Shown piece by piece: positions 35,669 through 46,500 of a stretch of DNA of 64,000 bases. Made by a program: the position numbers and the translations under genes. Within the stretch, counting starts at the first letter, position 1. Every line of letters starts with the position of its first letter. The stretch is from assembly GCA_905221605.1 (NCBI GenBank), contig CAJNDS010001435.1:729001-793000 (forward strand), written 5' to 3'. This DNA is from Symbiodinium natans. Its lineage: Eukaryota > Sar > Dinophyceae > Suessiales > Symbiodiniaceae. A model generated the notes under the pieces. The model saw nothing but the letters and a program-made list of their open reading frames with translations, made no database searches and had not been told where the DNA came from.

Positions 35669-37378
35669 ATGTGGTGGTGTGATCGCAGATGTCGGTGGAC
35701 CGCGGGCGTGTTGCTTGCCGTCTTGCCAGTCGTGATGTACTTCTCGCTGTCCTTCACGCTGGGAGGCTACTTCGCGAGCCTGGCAGCTGCCCTTTGGTTC
35801 TACATCATGGGCTATTGGGTTTTGAAGGATCAAGCCTATCCTTTTGCTTTGCCAATGCGTCTCGCGTGCGTGGCTCTCATATGGTCCATTACGTTGTCTG
35901 TAACCATGGTTCCATTACTGATCTATGGGGGGCACGATCCTTGCAGTGAGTTCGACCCATCCATGATGAATGAGCTGGGGCAGGCATTTCATGATCTCTG
36001 GGTCGTAGCCATTGTCAGAGTTGTATCAACCTGGGTCCTGGCAGTTTTGGCAGTGTTTCTGTGCGCGGCGGACCATCCGGCATCTACTTACATCCGCCAA
36101 TCGGTGAGGTGTGTGTTGTACTACTGGCTTGCCACTGCTGTTCGCTGCATTGATGGCTTCACGATGGCATGTACAGGTGAGGATCGCGACCAGGATGGTG
36201 TGAGGGACGATACGTTACACACCCATCCGATACCCTACATGGCCGCCCCCTTTGGAACTGCCGCATCCTTGTTGGGAGACATTTGGTGCATCCAGCTGGT
36301 GATGCAAAGGCTGGTAGCCTTCCAGGAAGCTTTTGGGGAAGAGCTTCCTTGCATGAAAGCCGTCAGATGCCTATCGCTCATGATGAAAGTCTGCATGGTC
36401 TTGGTGGGTGTAGGGACGCTCCTTGATGGGCCGATCAGGTTGGCGGTGAACATGTTTACCACCTTCTGCCTTCTTTGGCTTGTGGTGCTGGTCTGTTGGG
36501 CATACTCGCTTCCTTTGCAGGCATTAAGAAATGCAAGGGAGCTGGACAGAAGAAATGACGTCATGGGAGAGCAGCTCCTGAACGAGGGTCGATACGCCAT
36601 GAGAGTGATCCTTGCAGCTCAACTCGGCTTCGTGATGGCGGGCTTCTCCATGGCCCTCTTCCTGGTCTCCCATGGGTTGCTTCCATTCAGCAGCACGAAT
36701 TCCTTGACCAGCCTGTACGTTTATGCTGGCTTGTCAGACACGGTGGGCAATGCAGTTTGTGTATCTCTTCTGTCGGTCACTTCTCTGTCCTGGCCGAAAT
36801 TGTTCTGCTGCCCTCGGAAGGGGGCGTCGACTGGTAGCGAAAAGAGCCACTTGCAGAACGAGTGCACCTGTGGACAGCAGATGGGGAGGACCGTGTCCCA
36901 GAGCTCCCAATCCGTCACACGGGTTGGCGCTGCTCTTTGCGAGGCTTGCGCTTGGCAGGTGAAGGTGGCAGAGCTGGCGAGCCGTCGGGTTTCCGTGGCC
37001 CAGTTGTTGGACTTCTACGCTCAACTAGGTTGCGAAACGCAAGACCCTTCGACTCCGACGTCGCCGCGGCCTCCAGCAAGAATCATGCCACACTATGAGC
37101 CGGGCAGGTCCACGACCAACGACGTGGTTCGCCATGCGATTATCCCCGCATCTCGCCATGGCCCTACAGGAAAGTCGTTGGCTGACACCTGGTACCAAGC
37201 CACGGAAGAAGTGGGACCAGTAGAACACCACTTCTCCATAGCAAGCGCCTGGACCACGGACCATGCGCCCAGGAGTCTTGGCGTTGAGAGGTTTGACGGG
37301 TCTACGACATACTTGCTTTCTGCCGAAGGAGCACTTGTTTTCTCAGCTTCCTGTGGTTGGAGTCTTTATGGGCTTTAG
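35669..37378 (+). CDS. Multi-pass membrane protein, 569 aa, unknown function
   Basis: ATG 35669 opens a single-exon frame. About eight hydrophobic segments are seen between residues 10 and 375 (for example AGVLLAVLPVVMYFSLSF, LACVALIWSITLSVTMVP, LCVSLLSV-like text near 370). An acidic loop DRDQDGVRDD at ~178-187 resembles a Ca-binding loop. After a Cys-rich cytosolic stretch (CCPRKG, CTCGQQ, CEACAW) comes a soluble tail with RVSVAQLLDFYAQLG and MPHYEPGRSTTNDVVRHAII, a motif pair I associate with dinoflagellate-specific proteins. I do not recognise a transporter or channel family. The frame end (ALVFSASCGWSLYGL) looks like a read-through tail. Confidence 0.6.
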   Translation: MWWCDRRCRWTAGVLLAVLPVVMYFSLSFTLGGYFASLAAALWFYIMGYWVLKDQAYPFALPMRLACVALIWSITLSVTMVPLLIYGGHDPCSEFDPSMMNELGQAFHDLWVVAIVRVVSTWVLAVLAVFLCAADHPASTYIRQSVRCVLYYWLATAVRCIDGFTMACTGEDRDQDGVRDDTLHTHPIPYMAAPFGTAASLLGDIWCIQLVMQRLVAFQEAFGEELPCMKAVRCLSLMMKVCMVLVGVGTLLDGPIRLAVNMFTTFCLLWLVVLVCWAYSLPLQALRNARELDRRNDVMGEQLLNEGRYAMRVILAAQLGFVMAGFSMALFLVSHGLLPFSSTNSLTSLYVYAGLSDTVGNAVCVSLLSVTSLSWPKLFCCPRKGASTGSEKSHLQNECTCGQQMGRTVSQSSQSVTRVGAALCEACAWQVKVAELASRRVSVAQLLDFYAQLGCETQDPSTPTSPRPPARIMPHYEPGRSTTNDVVRHAIIPASRHGPTGKSLADTWYQATEEVGPVEHHFSIASAWTTDHAPRSLGVERFDGSTTYLLSAEGALVFSASCGWSLYGL

Positions 37379-39070
37379 GGGTCGCTGCGGCCTATGGCAG
37401 GTTAAAAAGCACTTGTTTGCTCAATTTTCCGGGTTAGACCCTCCCTTGAAACAAATGGTAGAAAGGATGGCTCTAGGGAATGGAGGTTTAGGTGCGATGT
37501 CTGTTTCCTTCTTGCTTTTCTATCACTGTATCCTATTTTTCTCATTCGTCGTGTCTTCTTCGTTTCATTCCAAGGGTCTAGACTTTGGAATTCTCATCAT
37601 GGTCTTCTACTCTGTTTTTTCATCAGGGTGGTTTATTCGTTTTGTCTATGTTGGGTTCCCTACTTCGTTTCTTGTCTTGACCCTGGACTTGTCATTCTCA
37701 TTGTAGTATTTGTAGCGCCTTTATCGTTTCCCTTTATCAGGGTAGTAGTTATTCTTAACATTTGGAATCGGATGTCTGGTTCGTTGTTTTCAATCTCTGG
37801 GTTAGGGTAGAACTGACTTTGGTGAGGCGGTTCATAGAAACACCTAACATAAAGCCCAGTCCGGGCTTACTTCGGCCTAGACATTGCCTAGATATGCCCG
37901 AGCAATGATAGTGGAGCGAGAGGAAGCAATGAACCCATGCCAAACACAAAGAGTGAAGCACCCGTAGCTTCTTCATCACCATCATCAGATGTTCAAACTA
38001 CAGGGAGATTAGCTAATTTACCTATTGATGGTTTTAAACAGTCTGGTAAGTTCATGTTCTTCAACTATACATGATGGTAGTTCGCCCCCTGCGTCAACTG
38101 TACACTATGGTAGTTCGCGCTCCATCCGTGTTCGTAGTTCGACTATAATTGTTAAACTCTCTCCTATTGCCAGAAGTTCCGCTCCTAGCAGAACTTTTTC
38201 AAGACCATACCTGTAGCAGGTATCATATATTAATGAGAGAAGCATTAATCAAGAAATCCACCAACCCCAAAAGGAGATATGACGCAGTAATAAACGATAA
38301 GAAAAAGTCTCCTTCAGTGGTAGTGGTTCTTGTGATAGTGACTTTGCTAAACATGAAGATGAAGAAAAAATGAAAAGATACATGGCACGACATCAAGTTG
38401 AGCAAGACTGGAAAGATTACAATGAAAAGCCAACATGACAAGAAGCAAGTAAAACATTGAAAAGAAGTTTCCACGTTTGAAAATTCAATTAGAATGCATG
38501 AGATTTCTTTTACCGCTTATGCTTTCGCATCGCTACTTAAAGAAATATGCATATAGCGAATGAAACAACAATTGCTGCCTACTTTGTATGTAGGTATTGA
38601 TGGAACAAGAGCAACAATCAATGATTCTTTTCGCACCTTTTATGGAATAGTAGTGATGGTGGGGATGTTCAATGATTGAAAGCGATGGTGAGAACTTTTC
38701 AAGAAAGAGAAGAAGAAAGTATGTAACGACAGGTCAAAGGAGAAAAGTATGAATAATGACTGTTTCAATTACCATTATTAAAAAAAGCAGCAAGCTTATG
38801 AGTGCGACAAATGTGAACATGGCAGGAAATCGGACAACAAGTAGTGAGGACAACTGTAGGTTTATGATTAGTCATAATGACATTTCTAGTTAATAATATC
38901 TAGTTTTGAGCGTATCCGCCAGGATTTGGAGCGGGGTTATGGGTCAGTAAGAAGTTTATACGGAGAGGCAAATAAGGACGGTGCGGGTGTATCCTTACGA
39001 TATGCTAGAGACTGGGTTTAGAAACAAGGCATACATCAAAGCAGGAACTTAAAAAGAGCCAGAATAGTTA
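37379..39070. other. AT-rich island with coding relics
   Basis: Markedly AT-richer than its surroundings, with no telomere-like repeats until 39,081. Broken protein-like stretches can be read: KKSTNPKRRYDAVIND continued after a frameshift by DSDFAKHEDEEKMKRYMARH and QVEQDWKDYNEK (38,250-38,440), and ERIRQDLERGYGSVRSLYGE followed by LRYARDWV (38,908-39,020). The last resembles the N-terminal zone of some transposon/Polinton-type integrases. No intact gene is present. It is likely a decayed insertion. Confidence 0.45.
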
Positions 39071-39080
39071 CGCAGCGCCC

Positions 39081-39180
39081 TACCCTAAACCCTAAACCCT
39101 AAACCCTAAACCCTAAACCCTAAACCCTAAACCCTAAACCCTAAACCCTAAACCCTAAACCCCAAACCCCAAACCTCCAA
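39081..39180. repeat. CCCTAAA array abutting an exon
   Basis: About 13 near-perfect CCCTAAA units immediately upstream of a CATCAG acceptor-like word and the first exon of the next gene. Confidence 0.95.
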
Positions 39181-39188
39181 GCATCAGG

Positions 39189-40060
39189 ATGGTCACGCAC
39201 CACTGGGGGAATCGCTTTCGTGACCTCCTTGCTGCTGTGGTGGCAGATGCTTTGCACCTGACGCGTTGGGACACCGTTGCCCAGCAGTTGAGCAGCGGTG
39301 AAGTTGAGAACCTTTGTAGCCCAGTGGCACCCTTTACCCTTTTTGTTTCAGCTCTGGGTTCCCTTATAAAGTAACCAACCCAAAAAAGAGGGTGCGCTTG
39401 TTATAATATGGTTGCTGGGCTACCAAGGAACTTGCGGCAAAAACTTGCAGCAGCTGGCCAGGAGAACCTGCAGTATTGGATCTGTGCTTTCTGCATTAAC
39501 CAGCATGCGAGCATCTGCGGCAGCTCTATGGGAGCGCGTGACACCGTTACTGGCGATGTGCTGCCTTCCTGCAGCTGTCATACGCCGAAGTATTTCAACG
39601 ACTTCCCAGTCGAGTGCGAGCTCAACAAGTTTGACTCGATGATGAATCACCTGCATGTGCGATATTCTCAAGATTTCTTGCAAGTTGTAGCCATTGACCG
39701 GGACTTCCAGCTGTTCTCAAGGCAGGGACGGGGCCAAACACATTTAAAGTTTTAAACGGGTTCAGCATGAAGGGTGTTTAAACATGCTTTGGAGATCTGG
39801 TGTTTGCTCGGTAGTTGTTTTCAGATCAAGATCAACCCTGTCTGTCCAACCGCAACTCATGTCAGCACAGGCTCACACAAATTTCAAATTCAAGTGCAAC
39901 CCTGTCTCAAGGGCATGGTGCGTTGCCGAGCTAGTTGAAGCGTACAACAGCCACATGGATCAGCACGTGATGCTCCACTCCCCGCACGTCTTGGAGCAGA
40001 ACTCCAATCGCCTCAGCTCTCTGAAAGTCGAGGACTGCCAAGCTTCCAGGCATGAAGACA
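39189..40060 (+). CDS. Split gene with SRAWCVAELVEA core, probably partial
   Basis: Exon-like pieces: 39,189-~39,315 (THHWGNRFRDLLAAVVADAL), ~39,430-39,721 (YWICAFCINQHASICGSS, then CELNKFDSMMNHL, VVAIDRDFQLFS) and 39,912-~40,057 (R|AWCVAELVEA, then VLEQNSNRLSSLKVEDC). The second intron, 39,722-39,911 (190 bp), is GC-AG (CTCAAG|GCAGGG ... CTCAAG|G) and restores SRAWCVAELVEA. It has the same 7-mer CTCAAGG at both borders. The first intron is not fixed. The W-(I/V)-C-A-F-x-x-N-Q-H and R-A-W-C-V-A-E-L motifs recall TIR/HET-like proteins, and I have seen this arrangement in dinoflagellate proteins. Function is unknown. The 5' end (signal, earlier exons) may lie upstream of the CCCTAAA array. Confidence 0.55.
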
Positions 40061-40978
40061 AGCAGGCCGGGAAGGGGGGTTGGGGATGTTTAGGGTTTCA
40101 GGTTTGAGGATGTTTAGGGTTTGTATAAGGATTAGGGATGTTTAGGGTTTAAGGTTTGGGGATGTATAGGGTTCAGTAAGGGTTTTTTCCAAGCATATCG
40201 AAGCATAGGGGTGAGGGAAGAGAACGGTCCTCGGATATGGCAATGGACCTGAGGAAGGGGGCATACTCGTGTTAACAAATGGGACACGTAGCTGAGTCAG
40301 GAGCGCTGACGAAAGCTTGTTGTCAATCACACCATGTGCAGCTGTGATGGTATTCTGAGTGAGTATCTAGGCCAAGATTGTACAGTGTTTTGTCTATGCA
40401 CCTAATTACTAGGTAATTGATCTGCGCACGCCTTTGCAACATCGGTTCGTATTAGTGGTCACTTGAGTCTACCGTGCTGCGTAGTAAGCAAACAGGGTGC
40501 TGCCGGCCGCAACACTTTTGATTGTGTTCAGACGTGTCCTTGCTGCGAATCATTGGATCATACGTGGTGAGCGGTTTATCGTTAATGCCGCGGAAGCATG
40601 AGAAGCGTGCCAGCGCTTGAAATCTCTTCTCCGTGTCAACAAAGCACCGCGACCCCCTCCATGTTGAGACATTTTGGCTGTAGTCCCCCCCCCCCCCTTG
40701 TCTGCTTATCATGGTGGTGAACTGAAGTCTGTTGAAGCTTGGAGGAGGGGGAGTTCCGGGTGTATGTTGGCAAGGGCGAGCGCAACAAACACAGCGACTG
40801 CAAACAGGGCAGTGTCGGACCCTTGAAAGGAAGAAGCAGCCCCCGAGACGAGTTTGAATGAACGGCCAACCGCAAGGCCTTCAACCCTAAACTTTGCCCT
40901 AAACCCTAGCTGGTACCCACGATAGCCATGGATGCCGTAAATCCGAAAAATCGTAAACCCACTTCTCTCAATCTTTAG
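40061..40978. other. Interval without recognised gene
   Basis: A degenerate 20-25-bp repeat of GGGATGTTTAGGGTTT type lies at about 40,080-40,175. The rest is unassigned. Confidence 0.45.
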
Positions 40979-41163
40979 AAATCTGTGAGGCCATCCTTTC
41001 GAAGATTGGCGGGGCTCCGGAGATTGAGAGGTTCAACGGCCTTCTGCAGCAGCTTCTGCTCGGATCGAAGGGGCTCCTGGCCGGATGGCTCGACGGGCAA
41101 AGGATGCTCCAAGAGGTGGGCGCCATCGCCGCCCGGGCACGCAGCCGGTGCCAGAAGCAGGAG
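40979..41163 (+). CDS. Isolated exon, unknown gene
   Basis: Between ATCTTTAG and CAGAAGCAG/GAGGGTTTAGGG the sequence is fully open and protein-like: ICEAILSKIGGAPEIERFNG, LLQQLLLGSKGLLAGWLDG, QRMLQEVGAIAARARSRCQ. It is helical and resembles the exons of the FMO and DHHC genes in base composition and in being bordered by telomere-like intron sequence (TTTAGGG at 41,163-41,235). Partner exons are not identified; MEGPEAHATRPPELS near 41,889-41,935 could be another. Confidence 0.5.
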
Positions 41164-41235
41164 GGTTTAGGGTTTAGCCTGTTTCGGGTTTAGGGTTTAG
41201 GGTTCAGGGTTTAGGGTCTAGGGTTTGGGGTTTAA

Positions 41236-42870
41236 CCGGCCAGGACTCTGGTGATGGCGGATGTGTCAACGCCGATGTGATCGGAAGTGGCTCCAGTGAC
41301 GTTACGGTGTCCTTTTGATGTCATCCCCCTCGGTGCTTGTCAGCATCATTTTCATGTCAATACATGTTTCACAAGGTGCCTTTGCTGGTTCATCCTCTGC
41401 CCAAAGGGCATCGCGAGCGCACCAGCAACCAATAAAAGCAGCAGTTGACAACCCTAAACCCTATACACGTGGATACGTTGCGGCTGCTTCCCATTCTCGG
41501 TTCCGGACCGTGGACCGTTTGGCTGTATCATCTTCGTAGCTTAGGGTGAAATGTCTGGGGTTTGGGGTTTAGGCTTAAGGCGACGGAAAACTGGTGCAAA
41601 GCCGCAACGCCGGCAAACCTTCAAAACCTCTATGAAACAGTAAGACTATGTTGCATAGTATACTATACTGAGTTTCTGCGTAGTAGACGAACATCTACCC
41701 CGCAAGCCCCCCCTAAAGAGGCCCTATCTAGACCCCCGACACCCGGCCTCTGTTTGCAGCCCCATAAAGCCCCCAAAAACCCTAAACCCCTCAACCCAAG
41801 ACCTAAGCAACCCCTCTAGGTGCCCTAAACCTTCCATTGCTGCGGGGGGGTGGAAGCGGAAGGCCGCCCCAGACGTTGGCGGAAGACCATGGAGGGCCCC
41901 GAGGCTCACGCGACGCGCCCGCCCGAGCTCTCAGGTCATTCGGAGGGCTTCGGATTTTGTAGACGTATGACACAACATGTATAGGTACGGATATGAGACG
42001 TTATGTGTGCATGTTCCGGCTAGGCAGATATGTATATATATATATATGTATTTATTTATATGCACACATACCTAGGCGCCCCCAGGAACCTACAAAAAAG
42101 ACAGTTGTAGAAAGATAACCGGGTTCCAGGGGGCACATGATAATGCCCCACGCGCAGGGGTTGCAGAGTGTGGAGCAATGACTTCTTTTCCCAAAGCTTG
42201 CTTGCATGGAACGCGGGCGTTGGTCCTTGTAAACTATCATCGCTTTTGGAACGCTCGGGCTCGCGAAAGGCGAGAGACGGTCATCGGCTTTTGGACTTCT
42301 GTGCTCACATGGTTTCTCACTGTTTGGGGTCTACGGGGTGCTTAGTAGCCCAATTATAACTGTACTTATAACCCACTTACAAGCCCCTTAAGTGCCCTAA
42401 TAGGGTTACAATTGGGGTCCAAGTACAGTTGCAACTGGGTTACTAAGTACCCTGAACCTCCAAGCATTCTGCACTGCAAGAGTTCAGCAGTTCTTGGGGA
42501 GGGAGCATCCTTTGACCGCCACAGCCTTGTGCGCACCTGAATGCCAAGAGCCCACGTTGGCCATCCTCCTGCGCCATCCTTAAGCTTCGGGTTTAGGGTC
42601 TAGGGTTTAGGGTTTAGGGTTACAAGTTGGGGGGGGTTTAGGATTTAGGGTTACAAGTCGGGGGGGGGAATTAGGAGTCTGAGAGGGCTTCTCCAAGAGT
42701 TCGGGGATTCTGGAGAGGTGAAGGTTAGGTCCCCCACAGCTTGCTGGGAGCTAGCCGCCATATTTCTTCCCAAGACGCTTGAAATCCCAGGTCGGCGGGC
42801 CACGTTAGAAAGGGCCATTCAGGACCCGAGCAGCACCTCGTAGCACCTCCGAAAACCCTTCACCCTCCCT
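41236..42870. repeat. Repeat-containing interval
   Basis: A TA/TTTA microsatellite at about 42,030-42,060, a 119-bp foldback element at 42,334-42,452 (34-bp imperfect arms: GTGCTTAGTAGCCCAATTAT and its inverted partner), and TTTAGGG units at 42,588-42,660. No gene is recognised. Confidence 0.6.
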
Positions 42871-45800
42871 CCTCGGCTCGGCTGAGGCGCCCTCTGTTCC
42901 ATGTTGGCCATCGTGGATCACCGCAGCGCCTCCCTCAAGGTCCACAACGCGACGGCTCGGTGCATGTGGAGGCGCGGGCTGCGGGGGGCGGGGGGACCCT
43001 GTCTAGAGCCTCTCTCCAGCCAGCAGGGGGCTAGCAGAGTGTTCATCTCAAGCCACGGGATCCCCTCAAGGGATCTCGCATGGTAGAAAACAAATAGAGG
43101 TGGCAGTAATCTTGTCAATATTTGTCTCTCTCTCTCTCTCTCTCCCTCTGTGTTTGTTTTTAGTTCGGTTAGTTGCGAGTTGTTAGCTGGCGACCCCCTT
43201 TTTCGGAAAAGGTTCCCGGCTTAAGCTGGTGGCTTCCATCTCCACTGGCCGTGGCGTTGTGGACTTCGAGGGAGGCGTTGGCGATCTCCATCTTCTGCAG
43301 CCGAGGAGAGTTGAGTGGGGGAGGTTTTCGGAGGTTTTCACTGGCGTCCTGAGGGGCCCTTTCACTTGGCCCGGCCGACCTGGGATTTGAGGGGTTTTTC
43401 GGAACAAACTGAGGCTTTGGGGCTAAGCCGCGGGCCCGACCTTGCCGTCCCACAAAGTTGTTAGGTCGGGAGCCCCGGGCCTGAAGGTTGCGAAAAGCAA
43501 TTTAGTTCAATTTAGGAATCCCGAAAGAGTTCCAGGTGCGCCCCCCTTCAACAATGGTTTGCAAACAGAGTGGTCCGATGCATGTGTTCCTAAACGGGGC
43601 TTGACGGGGCGCTGCATGTGTATGCAGCTTTCAGTACGAGGTCTCGGGGTTTCAGGGCTGCCAGTACGATGTGGGTGGGGCAGGCAGTGGATTATGTAAC
43701 AGGCTAAAGGGCTCGAGCCGCCCCCACCCCGGCCGCAAACAGACCCCGCAGGGAGCCCAGCCCCACAGCAGCCTTTCCTTTAAGGGCGCGCAGGCTGCTC
43801 GAGAGAGTCAGCCCTCACCTTGAGCCACTCAGCCCATGGAAACTTTGCCGAAGCCTTCAGGATCGTCCGCAGAGCTATAGCGTGGAAGCTGCCGCGGAGT
43901 CGCGTGCCCAGGCGTGCGGCATGACCGTGCTCTCGAACTTTTTTTTGAACCGTCGAAACGCCTGCCTTGCTCTGTGCCACTCTGTGCCACTCTGTGCCCC
44001 TTGGGCCTGGAAGGGTTTTGCAGTCTCAGGGCCGTGGAGGGCATCTTTTGCATGAGGGCTTCGCTTTTCTTTGTGCGCGAGAGCGCGTGCGCGAGCCCGG
44101 CTCGGAGACAGGAGTTTCCAGGAGAGAGCCCGCCCGCTCCCCCCCCTCACTTAGAAGGCACTCCTTTTTCGCTCTCCAGATCGCCATGCCTCGTCTCTGC
44201 GAGCTAACCGCGGTCCCGGCCGGCTGGCCCCTGGACACCGTCCTCGACGCCTTCGCGCACTTGGCGGGGTGGTACGGCCCTGCTCGTGCCGATGTGCAGC
44301 GCGCCCAAGAGGCGCTGGCGGCGCGGCTTGCGGAGCTCTGGGCCTTGCGGCCCGCGGAGGCGGCGGCCTGGCGCGCCCGCGTGGAGGAGCTCTGCCCGAG
44401 CGGGAAGGCGGACCGCTCCCGGGAGCGGCTCGCCGAGCTGCTCTTCCAGCACGCGTGGAGCGAGGTGAGCCGGTTCCACGTCCACTCCTTCTCGGAGGCG
44501 GGGCTGGAGCGAAGGGCTGTGAGTCGGCCGCCTCCGCCGGAGTGGTGGGAGGCTCCTCTCCGCGCTCGCTGCTCGGAGCTCGCTGGGCGGCTGGCAGCGG
44601 CCGAGGCGGAGGCCGAGGAGACGGCGCGGAAGCGGCAGAAAGTGGAGGAGAAGGGCCAGGAAGAGCGAAGGCAGCTCGCCGAGCGCCTGAAGGCTGCTGA
44701 AGCCGAGCTCTGTGCGGCGAAGGAGGAGGTTGCCCAACGCAAGTTGCAGAACGAGCATCTGAGCGCCAGCTTGGAGGCAGCGCAGGCTTCAGCTGCAGAG
44801 AAGCAGCGGGAGGTTCAAGCCGCGAGGCAGCAGCGTGATCAGCTCACGGAGCGCCTGGTGGCAGCGGATGCGTCATTGACGACAAAAGCACGTGAGCTCC
44901 AGGTAGCGCAAGGCGAGGGTGCCGCGCAGAAGGAGCAGTGCGAGCAGCTTGAGCGTCGCTTGGAGGCATCGGAGGCCGAGGCATCAGCAACGCAGACCGA
45001 TCTCCAAAGGTTGCAGGACGAGTGTGGCCAGCACAAGGACCATTGCGAGCAGCTTGCAAGCCGCCTGGCTGCGGCGGAGGCTGCTTCCGGAAGCAAGGCT
45101 GATTTGCAGGTCCTGCTGGAGAATGCAGCTCTCAAGGAACGTGGTCAGCTGCTTGCGCAGCATCTGGCGAAAGCAGAGGCCAAGCTGGAGCAGATGCTGG
45201 TAGAGAAGGGCGCGTGCCAGGAGCGGTGCCGTCAGCTGGAGCGCCAGCTTGCCGAGGTGACCAAGCAAGCAAAGTGCATCGGAAGTGGGCGCGGAGCTCG
45301 TGCCACCCACGTCTGCCGCGACCCCGAAGAAGCCTCCAGCAGCCATGAGTCAGGCCTCACTGATCGGTTGGGTTACACCCTGGTCGATGATGACGACGCC
45401 TCCTCGGTTCTGAGCCACTCGTCCTGGTTCTCTGTGAAACCTCACTGCTTCATGCCAGATGCCATCTTCAAGACCCGCAGCTGCAGCACCGACTTCTTCC
45501 TCATGGGCCGGGACCTTAAGAAAGGCTCGCAGGTGGTGGCCGGAGATGATGCGACGATTCTGGAGGTGGCCGCCAACCCCCAACTCTGCCGGGCCACCGA
45601 GGTCGTCGACTTGCAAGCCGGAGCTGCCAACCTGCGGGTGACCCCGGACCACCTCGTGCAGGTTGCCGATGCAACGGGCGAGTCAGGGAAGAACCTCTAC
45701 CTCCCGGCCGGAAAATTGGCGGAGGGCGACCTGGTGATGCTCGATTCTGGGGAGCCCGTTGCCCTGACCAGCGTTGCCATTCGTACCCTGGAGTGCGAGG

Positions 45801-46500
45801 TGCTGAAGGTCGCCTTCAACCCGGACTTGCCCGTGGCCGTCTTCTCCTGCCCACCTTGCATCCTCAGCTTGGGCCACAAGCGGAAGCCGCCGGCTCGCCG
45901 TGGCTGGGAGAAGAAGCGGGGCCATGGCCAAGGCCAGCGAGTGCCGGATGAGAGCATGGACGGCGGAGCCTCCATCCCCATGACGGCCGGCGACTACATG
46001 GACTAAGAGCCTACGACGTCTTAAAGGGCCAAGAGCCAGTACTCAGTACGAGCGCCTTGCAAAACTGTGCAGAAGCGAATTCGTGTACCTCCGGCGGGCG
46101 TGGTCAACTAGGTCAGCGCACGGCTGCAGAGCCGGTGCCTTACTTGGCTTTTGGCTTCCTGCCGGGGCTGCTCCAGCGCGGCGCACGCGGCCCTAGCTTT
46201 ACATGATGTGTGCGACATGTGGGAAGGAGGCGTGTGTAGCAGCCTTGTAAGTGCATTATCATCAGTCTGAATGGGTTTTTTAGCATGAGCAGTCGTTGCT
46301 CGTGAATTATCAAAATGTTTAGCGGGGTGCGCGGTGCCTGCAGGAAGAGCTTTTCTTGATTCGATCCTCTGCAGGCGTGGCTCACAGTTTTGTACCTTGC
46401 GCAAAAGACCGCAGGTTGTGCTTGCGCGACGGCTCGGACTGGTGAGTGCTTGCACACTGCCCCTGGCAGTAGCCATAATGCGAGTCAAAAGGCTTGTGCA
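42870..46500 (+). repeat. Segmental duplication, copy 2
   Basis: Direct copy of 30,590-34,500, about 12.3 kb downstream. The gene body is almost identical at the DNA level in its 3' two-thirds and more divergent in the first 400 bp of the coding region. It contains the empty site for the (AATAGT)n insertion. Confidence 0.9.
44186..46006 (+). CDS. Coiled-coil protein with C-terminal Hint-like domain, paralog 2 (606 aa)
   Basis: Same architecture as the gene at 32,170: N-domain (CELTAVPAGWPLDTVLDAFA), coiled coil, and Hint-like domain beginning at HCFMPDAIFKT with VTPDHLVQV. The Hint region differs by only a few residues (for example VAIRTLE versus VAVRSLE), while residues 95-130 differ more (RRAVSRPPPPEWWEAPLRAR). 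A VPDESMDGG junction near the C-terminus has one more residue than in paralog 1. Both copies keep intact frames, so both may be functional. Start chosen as in paralog 1. Confidence 0.8.
   Translation: MPRLCELTAVPAGWPLDTVLDAFAHLAGWYGPARADVQRAQEALAARLAELWALRPAEAAAWRARVEELCPSGKADRSRERLAELLFQHAWSEVSRFHVHSFSEAGLERRAVSRPPPPEWWEAPLRARCSELAGRLAAAEAEAEETARKRQKVEEKGQEERRQLAERLKAAEAELCAAKEEVAQRKLQNEHLSASLEAAQASAAEKQREVQAARQQRDQLTERLVAADASLTTKARELQVAQGEGAAQKEQCEQLERRLEASEAEASATQTDLQRLQDECGQHKDHCEQLASRLAAAEAASGSKADLQVLLENAALKERGQLLAQHLAKAEAKLEQMLVEKGACQERCRQLERQLAEVTKQAKCIGSGRGARATHVCRDPEEASSSHESGLTDRLGYTLVDDDDASSVLSHSSWFSVKPHCFMPDAIFKTRSCSTDFFLMGRDLKKGSQVVAGDDATILEVAANPQLCRATEVVDLQAGAANLRVTPDHLVQVADATGESGKNLYLPAGKLAEGDLVMLDSGEPVALTSVAIRTLECEVLKVAFNPDLPVAVFSCPPCILSLGHKRKPPARRGWEKKRGHGQGQRVPDESMDGGASIPMTAGDYMD

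Noticed and set aside
43780-43980. Minus-strand frame (GHAARLGTRLRGSFHAIALR) conserved in both duplicated segments, also at 31,700-31,960
   Set aside because: Conservation is expected from the recent segmental duplication; no independent evidence of coding, and it lies in the probable 5' UTR/promoter of the Hint genes.
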